The notes beneath the pieces are model-generated. The model saw nothing but the letters and a program-made list of their open reading frames with translations. It had not been told where the DNA came from and ran no database searches. A DNA stretch of 64,000 nt from Victivallaceae bacterium (lineage in GTDB: Bacteria; Verrucomicrobiota; Lentisphaeria; Victivallales; Victivallaceae). Shown here one piece after another: positions 8,793-17,505 of this stretch (position 1 is the first letter of the stretch; each line of letters begins with the position of its first letter). The translations under genes and the position numbers were made by a program. The stretch is taken from assembly GCA_016292515.1 (NCBI GenBank), contig JAEDIJ010000005.1, forward strand, positions 22,918 through 86,917, read 5' to 3'.

Positions 8793-10901
8793 ATGATTTA
8801 CGATCCGCAGCTGATGAAGTTGTCCGCCGACGCCATCCGCGTACTCTCGGCGGAGGCGATCCAAAAGGCGAAATCAGGCCATCCGGGAATGCCGCTCGGG
8901 TGCGCGGATTTCGCCTTTACGCTTTGGAGCAAATATCTGCGCTTCAACCCGGAAAATCCCAAGTGGATCGGCCGCGACCGTTTCGTTCTTTCCGGCGGTC
9001 ACGCGTCGATGTTGCTCTACTCGATGCTCCACCTTTTCGGCTTCGGCTTGACGATGGACGACATCAAGGAATTCCGCCAGTGGGGAAGTCTCACCCCCGG
9101 CCACCCCGAATACGGGCACACCGACGGCGTCGATATCACAACGGGCCCCCTCGGCAGCGGGTTTTCCTCGGCGGTCGGTATGGCGATCGCCAAACGCAAT
9201 TTCGCCGCTTCGACCGGATTGGACAAGAGCGGTCTCTTTGACGCGCAGAAAATCTACGTGATCTGCGGCGACGGCTGTATGATGGAGGGTTGCACGCAGG
9301 AATCCGCTTCGCTTGCGGGCCATTTGCAACTCGACGAATTGATCGTTTACTACGACTGCAACCGCGTTTCCATCGAGGGCAGTTGCGACCTTGCCTTTAC
9401 CGAAGACGTCGGCGCGCGTTTCGCCGCGCAGAAGTGGCGCGTCATCGAGATCGAAAACGCCAATGACATCGCGCAGTGCGACGACGCGCTCCGTCAGGCG
9501 CAGCAGTCCGACGGCCGTCCGACGATCATCATCGGACACACGACGATCGGTTACGGCGCGCCGACCAAGGCGGGGCTCGCCAAATGCCACGGCGAGCCGC
9601 TCGGCGAGGAGGAACTTGCCGGACTGCGCAAAAACCTCAACTGGGAGCTGCCCGCTTTTACGATCCCCGAAAAGGTGAAAAGTTTCTGCGCGGAGCGCGC
9701 CAAAGAAAACATCGCCGCCGCCGCGCAGTGGGAAAAGGATTTCCAGAACTTCCTCGACGCCGATCCCTTGCGCGCCCATAAAGTTTACCAGTTCCTCGGC
9801 CGCGAAGTTCCGGCGGACATTCAGCAGAAAATCGCATCCGGCGTGCCCTACGACAAGCCGATCGCCACGCGCGCCGCAAGCGGTGCGGCGTTGCAGGTCG
9901 CGGCGGCGCAGGTGCCCTCGCTTCTCGGCGGTTCCGCCGACCTCGGACCTTCCAACAAGACCGTGATCAAGGACGGCGGCGACTTCACCGCCGCCAATCC
10001 CGCCGGACGCAATCTCCACTTCGGCGTGCGCGAGTTCGGTATGGCGCTCGCCGCCAACGGTATGGCGCTCTACGGGACGGCGATCCCCTACTGCGCGACT
10101 TTCTTCGTCTTTGCGGACTATATGAAACCCGCGATCCGGCTGGCGGCGCTTCAACATCTGCACGTGATCTACGTCTTTACGCACGACAGTTTCTACGTCG
10201 GCGAGGACGGTCCCACCCACGAACCGGTCGAGCAGATCACGATGCTCCGCTCGATCCCCGGCTTGACGGTGATCCGCCCCGGCGACGCGCACGAAACGGC
10301 GCAGGCGTGGGCGTATGCGTTGCAGGCGGACGGTCCCGTCGCTTTGCTGCTCACCCGTCAGGATCTCGCCGTCTACGATGAAAAAACGGCGGCAAACGTC
10401 GATGTGGCGCGCGGCGCATTCGTCGTTTCCGACGACGAGGATTTTGAACTGGCGCTCCTCGCGACGGGCAGTGAAGTCAATCTCGCGCTCGGCGCGGCGG
10501 AGATCCTGCGGCGGGACGGCAATAAGATCCGCGTCGTTTCGATGCCGAGTCAGGAACTCTTTCTCGCGCAGGATTTCGAGTATCAGGATAAAGTCCTGCC
10601 CTTTGACTGCGAAGCGATCGTTTCGATCGAAGCCGGTTCCACCTACGGCTGGCACCGCTTTGTCAACGCGGGCGGTCTCGCGATCGGGCTTGACCACTTC
10701 GGCGCGTCGGCGCCCTACAAGGTGCTCGCCGGAAAATTCGGCTTCACGCCCGAAAGCGTCGCCGAGGAGATCCTCGAATTTTATTCCGCCGGCGGCTGTG
10801 ATTGCGGCTGTGAGGACGAAAATTGCGACTGCGGTTGCGAAGAGGATCACGATCACTGTGATTGTGATGGCGATGCCTGTCACTGTCAGGATCATAAATA
10901 A
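8793..10901 (+). CDS. tkt: Transketolase with a Cys/His/Asp-rich C-terminal tail
   Basis: 702 residues from ATG 8793, with AAAGGA 6 nt upstream. It is a complete thiamine-diphosphate transketolase: GHPGMPLGCADFA, the TDP motif (GDGCMMEGCTQESASLAGH), the pyrimidine-domain VREFGMALAANGMAL, and THDSFYVGEDGPTHEPVE. It exchanges two-carbon units in the non-oxidative pentose phosphate pathway. Unusually, after the normal end near YSAGG the protein continues for about 36 residues (667-702) with 10 Cys, 4 His and many Asp/Glu in C-D-C-G-C style pairs, ending QDHK. The tail is in frame, so it is not a frameshift artefact of the normal C-terminus. A metal-binding role is a guess. Confidence 0.95.
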   Translation: MIYDPQLMKLSADAIRVLSAEAIQKAKSGHPGMPLGCADFAFTLWSKYLRFNPENPKWIGRDRFVLSGGHASMLLYSMLHLFGFGLTMDDIKEFRQWGSLTPGHPEYGHTDGVDITTGPLGSGFSSAVGMAIAKRNFAASTGLDKSGLFDAQKIYVICGDGCMMEGCTQESASLAGHLQLDELIVYYDCNRVSIEGSCDLAFTEDVGARFAAQKWRVIEIENANDIAQCDDALRQAQQSDGRPTIIIGHTTIGYGAPTKAGLAKCHGEPLGEEELAGLRKNLNWELPAFTIPEKVKSFCAERAKENIAAAAQWEKDFQNFLDADPLRAHKVYQFLGREVPADIQQKIASGVPYDKPIATRAASGAALQVAAAQVPSLLGGSADLGPSNKTVIKDGGDFTAANPAGRNLHFGVREFGMALAANGMALYGTAIPYCATFFVFADYMKPAIRLAALQHLHVIYVFTHDSFYVGEDGPTHEPVEQITMLRSIPGLTVIRPGDAHETAQAWAYALQADGPVALLLTRQDLAVYDEKTAANVDVARGAFVVSDDEDFELALLATGSEVNLALGAAEILRRDGNKIRVVSMPSQELFLAQDFEYQDKVLPFDCEAIVSIEAGSTYGWHRFVNAGGLAIGLDHFGASAPYKVLAGKFGFTPESVAEEILEFYSAGGCDCGCEDENCDCGCEEDHDHCDCDGDACHCQDHK

Positions 10902-10913
10902 GGAGATTGGACT

Positions 10914-12230
10914 ATGGCGGAAATTTTCAAGGCTTATGACATTCGCGGCGTCTACGGCGTCGATCTCGATCCCGAGATCGCCGAAAAGATCGGTCGTGCC
11001 TACATCACCTTCACCGGTGCGAAAAAAGTCGTCGTCGGTCGCGATATGCGCCCGACTTCCGAGCCGCTGTTTCAGGCGCTCGCCAAAGGAATGATGGCGC
11101 AGGGCGCCGACGTGATCGATCTTGGACTCTGCTCGACGCCGATGAGCTATCACGCCAACGGATTTCTGCACGCCGACGGCAGCGTGATGATCACGGCGAG
11201 CCACAACCCCGGCGAGTGGAACGGTTTCAAACTCTGCCGCGCCGACGCCGTGCCGATTTCCGGCGCGACCGGCATCATGGAGATCAAAAAGATCGTCGAA
11301 ACGCAGAGTTTCGCCCCGTGCAGCACGCCGGGAACTCTCTCGACGTTTGACATCGCGCCCGAGTACGCGCGCTTCCTGCGCAGTTTCGCCAAGATCGACC
11401 GGAAACTCAAAATCGTCGTCGATTTCGCCAACGCGATGGGGTCCGCCGAAATGGCGGGCATTCGCGATCTCTTTGACGTCGTGCCGCTTTACGAGGAACT
11501 CGACGGCACGTTTCCGAATCACGAGGCGAATCCGCTCAAAACGCACACGCTCGACGCAATCCGCGCCAAGGTCAAGGAAGTCGGAGCCGATTTCGGCGCC
11601 GCTTTTGACGGCGACGCCGACCGCTGCGGTTTCATCGACGACCGCGGCGAGATCATCCCGATGGATCTCTTTACCGCGCTGATCGCGCAGGATATCCTTT
11701 CCAACGGGCCGGCGACGATCCTCTACGATCTGCGCAGCAGCCGCGCGGTCAAGGAGTGCATCGAAGCCAACGGCGGCAAGGCGATCCAGTGCCGCGTCGG
11801 TCACGCTTTCATCAAGGCGCAGATGCGCGAAAACGACGCCGTTTTCGCCGGGGAACTTTCCGGTCACTACTACTTCAAGCAGAACTGCACCGCCGAGTCG
11901 CAGGGGCTTTCGCTCGTGATGCTCACCAACTTGCTCTGCAAGAAAAACTGCGCGCTTCACGAATTGGTCGATCCGCTCCGCAAATACGCTTCCAGCGGCG
12001 AAGTCAATTCCAAGGTCGCCGACGTCAAGCCGATCCTCGATACGCTGCGCCGCCGCTACGCCGACGGGCATTTGTTTGAACTGGACGGCGTCAGCTGCGA
12101 ATATCCCGACTGGTGGTTCAATGTCCGCGCTTCCAACACCGAGCCGCTGTTGCGGCTGATCGTCGAAGCCGACACGCCGAGTCTGATGGAAGCCAAGCGC
12201 GACGAATTGCTCAAAATCATCCGCGGGTAA
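10914..12230 (+). CDS. Phosphomannomutase/phosphoglucomutase
   Basis: 438 residues from ATG 10914, with AAGGAG about 9 nt upstream. It has all four alpha-D-phosphohexomutase signatures: the N-terminal FKAYDIRG, catalytic Ser96 in ITASHNPGEWNGFK, the Mg-binding loop DGDADRCGF (about 232-240), sugar-binding GELSGHYYF, and the phosphate-binding RASNTEPLLRLI near the C-terminus. The enzyme interconverts hexose 1- and 6-phosphates, with mannose and glucose the usual substrates, feeding nucleotide-sugar and cell-envelope polysaccharide synthesis. It follows tkt by 12 nt and is probably co-transcribed. Confidence 0.94.
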   Translation: MAEIFKAYDIRGVYGVDLDPEIAEKIGRAYITFTGAKKVVVGRDMRPTSEPLFQALAKGMMAQGADVIDLGLCSTPMSYHANGFLHADGSVMITASHNPGEWNGFKLCRADAVPISGATGIMEIKKIVETQSFAPCSTPGTLSTFDIAPEYARFLRSFAKIDRKLKIVVDFANAMGSAEMAGIRDLFDVVPLYEELDGTFPNHEANPLKTHTLDAIRAKVKEVGADFGAAFDGDADRCGFIDDRGEIIPMDLFTALIAQDILSNGPATILYDLRSSRAVKECIEANGGKAIQCRVGHAFIKAQMRENDAVFAGELSGHYYFKQNCTAESQGLSLVMLTNLLCKKNCALHELVDPLRKYASSGEVNSKVADVKPILDTLRRRYADGHLFELDGVSCEYPDWWFNVRASNTEPLLRLIVEADTPSLMEAKRDELLKIIRG

Positions 12231-12252
12231 TGCGTTGCGCGCGCGGCGGCAA

Positions 12253-13458
12253 GTGAAACTGAAACGCATCGTTTTACTTTTCTTTCTGATCGGTACGGCG
12301 ACGGCGGAGGCGGCGGTCGAGATCGTTTCCCGCCGCCCGGAAAACCACCGCGTCGTCCGTACGCTCAATCAGGAGATCGCCGCGCTTTTTCCTTTCCCCG
12401 GAAAAGAAAAAGCACCGCGGAATCTGCGGATCGTTTTTGACCGCGACGCGCCGAAAAAGATCGCGCGCGTGGAAACGCACCGCGCGATCGAACTCGTCAT
12501 TTGCGACGATGAAAACTGGATGCGCGACAACGACGTGATGGAGCAGTTGTCGGGCGCGCTTTTTGCCCACCGCGCCGGAAGTGAAAAAAATTTGCGCCTG
12601 CCCCGCTTCCTCCTCGCCGCGATGCGCGGAGAATTGCGCGGCATCGCCAATTCCCGCAAGATCAACCGTTCCAATTACCAGATGTTTTTTTTGCGCGCGC
12701 TCCTCGGCGCCGGACGCAATATCGATTACAGTTGCAGTGCGACAAGCGGCAGCTTCCCCCCGGTTGAGATCTATCAGGAGGAAGCGGCGGAAATTCTCCT
12801 TTACGCCGTGCGCCGCCGCGACCTTTTGAACGCCGTGGGAGATGACATCCTCCGAGGGGAAAGGGTGACGGAAAAACTCCTCCTGAAACTCGACGAAGTC
12901 GCCCGCGCCGAGGGCTTTGCCAGTGCCGACGAATTGCTTTTTGACGCGGCGAATCAGCGCGCCTGGCACTTGTTTGCGCCGCGTCCGGCGGGGCTTTCCC
13001 GTCGCGTTTTCGCCCGGCTTTGCCAGCGCGAGATCGAGGAACTTGACGATTTCGGCAAGCCGACCGGGCGGCGCGTTCCCGCCGATCTCGAAGTCTGGTG
13101 TGCGCTCTCGATGACGCGACCCGACGTCGAGGAAATGCGGAAAAAATTCCGGCGCGACTTGCGCGATTTCCGCCGGGGCGAAACTCCGGAAGCGCGCGCG
13201 GTGATCGACCGGCTCGCCGCCTTGGATTTTTACCCCGGCGACCTCGAAGCGATCGCCGCCGCCAAAAAGGAACTTGCCGAGATCTGGGAAAAACGGGAAA
13301 AAGCGGAGACTTTTCTCACCGAAACCGAAGCGCGTTTCGGCGGGCTCGGTGCTCACGCGCCCGCCCGGATCGACGCCGTCCGTCACCGCAATGAATTGCT
13401 TTCGCCGCGCGGCAAAGAGTTTCTCGACCGCGTCGAAAAACTCTACTCCGGAGAATAG
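12253..13458 (+). CDS. Exported protein of unknown function
   Basis: About 401 residues. The frame opens at TTG 12235, but GTG 12253 gives a cleaner signal peptide (VKLKRIVLLFFLIGTATAEA); neither has a good ribosome site, so the start is uncertain. After the signal peptide the protein is soluble, rich in Arg, Glu and Phe, with several predicted helical stretches and no motif I recognise. It directly follows the phosphohexomutase (about 20 nt) and precedes a promoter for the malic enzyme, so it probably ends that transcript. Codon use matches its neighbours. A periplasmic or envelope role is the most that can be inferred. Confidence 0.7.
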   Translation: MKLKRIVLLFFLIGTATAEAAVEIVSRRPENHRVVRTLNQEIAALFPFPGKEKAPRNLRIVFDRDAPKKIARVETHRAIELVICDDENWMRDNDVMEQLSGALFAHRAGSEKNLRLPRFLLAAMRGELRGIANSRKINRSNYQMFFLRALLGAGRNIDYSCSATSGSFPPVEIYQEEAAEILLYAVRRRDLLNAVGDDILRGERVTEKLLLKLDEVARAEGFASADELLFDAANQRAWHLFAPRPAGLSRRVFARLCQREIEELDDFGKPTGRRVPADLEVWCALSMTRPDVEEMRKKFRRDLRDFRRGETPEARAVIDRLAALDFYPGDLEAIAAAKKELAEIWEKREKAETFLTETEARFGGLGAHAPARIDAVRHRNELLSPRGKEFLDRVEKLYSGE

Positions 13459-13468
13459 CGCGTTTTGC

Positions 13469-13497
13469 TTGCAGACGATGCGCTTTGACGCTATATT
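13469..13497 (+). promoter_or_regulatory. Putative sigma-70 promoter for the malic enzyme
   Basis: TTGCAG (13469-13474), a 17-nt spacer and TATATT (13492-13497), 40 nt before the start codon. Confidence 0.6.
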
Positions 13498-13537
13498 ATA
13501 AGCGTTGTCCATTTCATAAAACAAAAAGAGGTGAAAT

Positions 13538-14860
13538 ATGGCGGAAAAACTCGACGCTCTGCAATACCATAAAACGCTCCCTGCCGGAAAAATTTCGGTC
13601 GTTCCCACCAAACCTTGCGAAAGCGCGAAAGACCTTTCGCTCGCCTACACCCCCGGCGTCGCCCAGCCCTGTCTCGCCATCAAGGACGACCCCGAAGCGA
13701 TCTGGGAATACACCAGCAAAGGCAATTTCGTCGCCGTCGTCAGCGACGGTACCGCCGTCCTCGGTCTCGGCAACATCGGCCCCGGCGCCGGACTGCCCGT
13801 GATGGAGGGCAAGGCGGTGCTTTTCAAACGCTTCGCCGACATCGACTCGATCGGCATCTGCCTCGACAAGGTTTTCAATGAAAAAGGGCGCACCGACGCG
13901 CAGAAACTCATCGCCGCCGTCGAGACGCTCGAACCGAGTTTCGGCGGCATCAATCTCGAAGACATCGGCTCTCCCGCCTGTTTCAAGGTCGAGCGGGAAC
14001 TCAAAAAGAGAATGAATATCCCCGTTTTTCACGACGATCAGCACGGCACCGCGATCATTTCCTACGCCGCGATCAAAAACGCGCTCAAACTGCTCGGCAA
14101 AAAGATCGAAGATTGCCGCTTCGCCGTTTCCGGCGCGGGTGCCGCGGGGATCTCCTGCTGTGAATTCTACATCAAGGCGGGCGCGAAACGCGAAAACTTC
14201 CTGATGTGCGACAGCAAAGGAGTGCTCCGCAAAGACCGCACCGATCTCAACGAGCAGAAACTGCGTTTCGCCGCCGATACCGACGCGCGCACGCTCGCCG
14301 ACGCCGTCCGCGGCGCCGATATTTTCCTCGGCTTTTCCGCGCCCGGCTGTCTGACGCCGGAAATGGTCAAGACGATGGCAAAAGATCCGATCATTTTTCC
14401 GATGGCGAATCCGACGCCGGAAATTTTCCCCGACGTCGCCCTTGCCGCCGGCGCCGCCATCGTCGGCACGGGCCGCAGCGACTTCCCCAATCAGATCAAC
14501 AATGTTTTGGGCTTCCCCGGCATTTTCCGCGGCGCGCTCGACGTCCGCAGTACCGACATCAACGACGAGATGAAACTTGCCGCGAGCAACGCGCTTGCGG
14601 AACTCGCCGAAGCGCCGATCCCCGCCGACGTCCGCGAAAAACTCGCCGCCGCTTATCCGGAAGATGCCGCCAAAGGGATGTTCGACAAGGTCGGTATCCG
14701 ACGCGATTACGTCATTCCCAAGCCCTTTGACAGCCGCGTCGTGCCGCACGTCGCCCGCCGCGTCGCCGAAGCCGCTATCGCCACCGGCGTCGCGCGCATC
14801 AGGATCGACGATTTCGATGCGTATGAGGCCGCCGTCGCCCGCCGCATCGCCGATCGGTAA
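13538..14860 (+). CDS. NAD(P)-dependent malic enzyme
   Basis: 440 residues with GAGGTG upstream of ATG 13538. Motifs of the short bacterial malic enzymes are present: LAYTPGVAQPC, the SDGTAVLGLGNIGP segment, GGINLEDIGSPACF, PVFHDDQHGTAI (metal and malate site), and a dinucleotide-binding VSGAGAAGISCCEF. Near the C-terminus, FPMANPTPEIFP and NQINNVLGFPGIFRGALDV are conserved. It decarboxylates malate to pyruvate with NAD or NADP. The protein stops after the malic domain, so it lacks the phosphotransacetylase-like extension of MaeB. It has its own promoter and a strong terminator, and so is probably monocistronic. Confidence 0.95.
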   Translation: MAEKLDALQYHKTLPAGKISVVPTKPCESAKDLSLAYTPGVAQPCLAIKDDPEAIWEYTSKGNFVAVVSDGTAVLGLGNIGPGAGLPVMEGKAVLFKRFADIDSIGICLDKVFNEKGRTDAQKLIAAVETLEPSFGGINLEDIGSPACFKVERELKKRMNIPVFHDDQHGTAIISYAAIKNALKLLGKKIEDCRFAVSGAGAAGISCCEFYIKAGAKRENFLMCDSKGVLRKDRTDLNEQKLRFAADTDARTLADAVRGADIFLGFSAPGCLTPEMVKTMAKDPIIFPMANPTPEIFPDVALAAGAAIVGTGRSDFPNQINNVLGFPGIFRGALDVRSTDINDEMKLAASNALAELAEAPIPADVREKLAAAYPEDAAKGMFDKVGIRRDYVIPKPFDSRVVPHVARRVAEAAIATGVARIRIDDFDAYEAAVARRIADR

Positions 14861-14889
14861 AAAGTTTTTCGTTCTTTGTGACATTTCCT

Positions 14890-14920
14890 CCCCGTTCTGC
14901 CTTGCAAAACGGGGTTTTTT
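14890..14920 (+). terminator. Rho-independent terminator after malic enzyme
   Basis: Stem CCCCGTT (14890-14896) pairs with AACGGGG (14908-14914), followed by six T residues. Confidence 0.88.
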
Positions 14921-14963
14921 GTATTATGTTACAGCCGAAAAGCAATTTTGGAGAGGAGTTTTT

Positions 14964-16247
14964 ATGGAAAGTCTCATTGTTCAGGGCAAGTGCATTCAGG
15001 GCGGCAAGGTCGCCGTCGGCGGCAATAAAAATGCCGTCTTGCCGATGATCGCGGCGACGATGCTCACCGGTGAAACCGTCACTTTGCGCAACGTGCCCGA
15101 TATTCTCGACGTCCGCACGATGCTCGACATCGCCAAAAGTCTCGGCGCGGAATACACCTTCGCCGATCACGTATTGACCATCCGGACGGCGAATGTGCTG
15201 ACCAGCACCGTCGGCCGCGCCGAATGCGCCAAAAACCGCACCAGCATCCTTTTCGCCTCGGCATTGATCGCCCGCACCGGAGAAGCGATCCTTTATCCCC
15301 CCGGCGGCGACGTCATCGGCCGCAGGCGGCTCGACGGCCACTTTTACGGCTTGACCAAGCTCGGCGCCGAGATGATCGAAGACCCCGAAGTCTATCACTT
15401 CAAGGTCAAAAAGTCGTTGCGCGGCCGCGAACTTTTTCTCGACGAATGCAGTGTCACGGCGACCGAGCAGATCCTGATCGCCGCTTCGGCGGCGGAGGGG
15501 ACGACGACGCTTTACAACGCCGCCGGAGAACCCCACGTATGCGATCTCGCCAATATGCTCAACCAGATGGGCGCGGATATTTCCGGCATCGGCAGCAATA
15601 CTTTGGTCATCAACGGGAAATCGTCGTTTCACGGCGTCGATTACACCGTCGTCAGCGACCACATCGAGGCGGGGAGTTTTCTCGCCCTCGGCGCGGCGGC
15701 GGGCGTCGGCGTCACCGTCACCGGGACAACGCCGCGCCACTACTGGATGCTGCGCCGCGTCTTTGAACGCATGGGCATCGAGGTCATTCTGAAATCGAAC
15801 GAGATCGTGTTGCCCGGCGGACAGACGCCGGAGATTGTCTGCGATTACGGCGGTCATATCCCGCAGATCTCCGACGGCCCGTGGCCGCAATTCCCGTCGG
15901 ATATGATGAGTTGCACGATCGTCGCCGCGACGCAGTGCCGCGGCACGATGATGTTTTTTGAAAAGATGTTCGAGAGCCGCATTTACTTTGCCGACCGGTT
16001 GATCAGTATGGGCGCCAACGCGATCGTCTGCGACCCCCACCGCGTCGTCATCCGCGGTCCCGTCGCGTTGCACGGCGTCGAAATGACCAGTCCCGATATC
16101 CGCGCCGGAATGGCGATGGTCATCGCCGCCGTCTGCGCGCGCGGCGAGAGCAAGATCAATCACGCCGAGATCATTTACCGCGGCTACGAAAATCTCGTCG
16201 GCAAACTGACGGGGCTCGGCGTCGATATCCGCGCCTGCCGCGATTGA
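14964..16247 (+). CDS. murA: UDP-N-acetylglucosamine 1-carboxyvinyltransferase with Asp in place of the catalytic Cys
   Basis: 427 residues from ATG 14964, chosen because GGAGAGGAG precedes it; the open frame extends further upstream through the malic-enzyme end and should not be used. It catalyses the first committed step of peptidoglycan synthesis, transferring enolpyruvate from PEP to UDP-GlcNAc. The substrate-binding K22-N23 pair is present (GGNKNAVLP). The active-site loop reads PPGGDVIGRRRLDGH: the usual Cys115 position is Asp116 (GAC at 15309). In Chlamydia and Mycobacterium the same change gives intrinsic fosfomycin resistance. The rest of the fold is full length, so the enzyme should be active. 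Confidence 0.93.
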   Translation: MESLIVQGKCIQGGKVAVGGNKNAVLPMIAATMLTGETVTLRNVPDILDVRTMLDIAKSLGAEYTFADHVLTIRTANVLTSTVGRAECAKNRTSILFASALIARTGEAILYPPGGDVIGRRRLDGHFYGLTKLGAEMIEDPEVYHFKVKKSLRGRELFLDECSVTATEQILIAASAAEGTTTLYNAAGEPHVCDLANMLNQMGADISGIGSNTLVINGKSSFHGVDYTVVSDHIEAGSFLALGAAAGVGVTVTGTTPRHYWMLRRVFERMGIEVILKSNEIVLPGGQTPEIVCDYGGHIPQISDGPWPQFPSDMMSCTIVAATQCRGTMMFFEKMFESRIYFADRLISMGANAIVCDPHRVVIRGPVALHGVEMTSPDIRAGMAMVIAAVCARGESKINHAEIIYRGYENLVGKLTGLGVDIRACRD

Positions 16248-16269
16248 CCGGATTTATTTGAAAAAACGC

Positions 16270-16298
16270 TTGATTTATCGGCGGAAAAGAATTATTTT
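16270..16298 (+). promoter_or_regulatory. Putative promoter for the parvulin-type isomerase
   Basis: TTGATT (16270-16275), 17 nt, TATTTT (16293-16298), about 55 nt before the start. Confidence 0.5.
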
Positions 16299-16352
16299 AT
16301 AGAAATCAGGAAAACACCGGATTTACCGGTACTACGTAAGGAGATGAATTTT

Positions 16353-17450
16353 ATGAAAAAGCAATTCAGTACGGCGGCACTCTGCTTCTGCGGAGCGGCG
16401 ATGCTCTCTTTTGCGGCGTTGAATGCCGCTGACGCCCCCAAGGCGGAAGTTCCTCCCGTCCAGCCGGCTCCGGCGGCGCCCGCCAAAGCGGAAGCCGCTC
16501 CGGCGGATCCCATTCTCGCGTTGCCGGAAGTGATCGCCGAAGGCAAAGGCATCAAAGTGACGCGCGAAAATGTCCGCGAAGCGTTGATGAAAATGGTACC
16601 CGGCGGTCAGCTTCCGCCCATTCCGGCGGAGCAGATGAAGCAATTCGCCGCCGGTCAGGCAAGAATGATCGCCTGCGAGCAGGCGATCGAAGCCGAAATC
16701 CAAAAGGCGAAGTTTGTTCCGACCGATGCCGAAATGAAAGAATTCCTCGTCCGGGCGATCAAAAGCCAGCCCGGTTTGGAGCAATCGCTCATCGCACAGG
16801 GCAAAAAAGTGGATGATGTCGTTCAGGAAGTTCTCGCCGACTCCGAGGAGAAAAAGGCTATTGTTTTACAGATCTTCATCGATAAGATCATCATAGGCAA
16901 GGAAGCGACCGAAGCGGACGCCAAAAAATTCTACGATGAAAACATCGACAAGGTGACGATTCCCGCCGACGGCGAAAAGACGTTGCGCGCGTCGCATATT
17001 TTGATCATGGTCGATGCCAAGGCAACCGATGCCGACAAGGAAGCGGCTGCGAAAAAAGCCGAAGAAGTCCTCGCCAAAGTCAAGGCGGATCCCGCCTCCT
17101 TTGAAAAACTTGCAGCCGAAGTGAGCGATTGCCCGAGCGGCAAACAGTCCGGCGGTGATCTCGGGCCGTTTGAGCCGGAGCGGATGGTGCCGGAATTTTC
17201 GCAGGCGGCCGCCGCGTTGAAACCGGGTGAGATCTCCAATGTCGTCAAAACGCAGTTCGGCTATCACATCATCCGCCGCAATGCGCCGCAGGGTGCCAAA
17301 GTGATTCCCTTTGCCGAAGTCAAGGAGCGCATTGTCACGATGCTCAATATGAAAGCGAAACAGGAAGCTTTCAAAACGTATGTCGAAAAACTCGAAAAAG
17401 ACTACGAGATCAAGATCCTGCTTCCGTTGCCGCAAGCACCGAAGAAATAA
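16353..17450 (+). CDS. Exported parvulin-type peptidyl-prolyl isomerase (SurA/PrsA-like)
   Basis: 365 residues. ATG 16353 is chosen because TAAGGAG (16337-16343) is 9 nt upstream; the ATG at 16344 abuts it. An N-terminal signal peptide (KKQFSTAALCFCGAAML) is followed by a Pro/Ala linker (about residues 25-55), a helical SurA-N-like domain, and a parvulin domain (about 210-320): RASHILIMVD, SDCPSGKQSGGDLGPF, TQFGYHIIRR. Such proteins assist folding of exported proteins. No lipobox is evident, so it is probably periplasmic. It has its own promoter and terminator. A second, more degenerate relative lies at 36608-37462. Confidence 0.9.
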   Translation: MKKQFSTAALCFCGAAMLSFAALNAADAPKAEVPPVQPAPAAPAKAEAAPADPILALPEVIAEGKGIKVTRENVREALMKMVPGGQLPPIPAEQMKQFAAGQARMIACEQAIEAEIQKAKFVPTDAEMKEFLVRAIKSQPGLEQSLIAQGKKVDDVVQEVLADSEEKKAIVLQIFIDKIIIGKEATEADAKKFYDENIDKVTIPADGEKTLRASHILIMVDAKATDADKEAAAKKAEEVLAKVKADPASFEKLAAEVSDCPSGKQSGGDLGPFEPERMVPEFSQAAAALKPGEISNVVKTQFGYHIIRRNAPQGAKVIPFAEVKERIVTMLNMKAKQEAFKTYVEKLEKDYEIKILLPLPQAPKK

Positions 17451-17471
17451 AAATCAAATTGTTTGATGCGC

Positions 17472-17505
17472 CTGCCGCCGTCCGAAAGGATCGCGGCAGT
17501 TTTTT
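17472..17505 (+). terminator. Rho-independent terminator after the isomerase
   Basis: CTGCCGC (17472-17478) pairs with GCGGCAG (17493-17499), with a GAAA-capped inner pairing, then six T residues. Confidence 0.88.

Noticed and set aside
8874..12368. Open frame of 1164 codons on the minus strand
   Set aside because: It lies antisense to transketolase and the phosphohexomutase; the high G+C at third codon positions keeps the opposite frame open. The product is Arg/Asp-rich with no domain.
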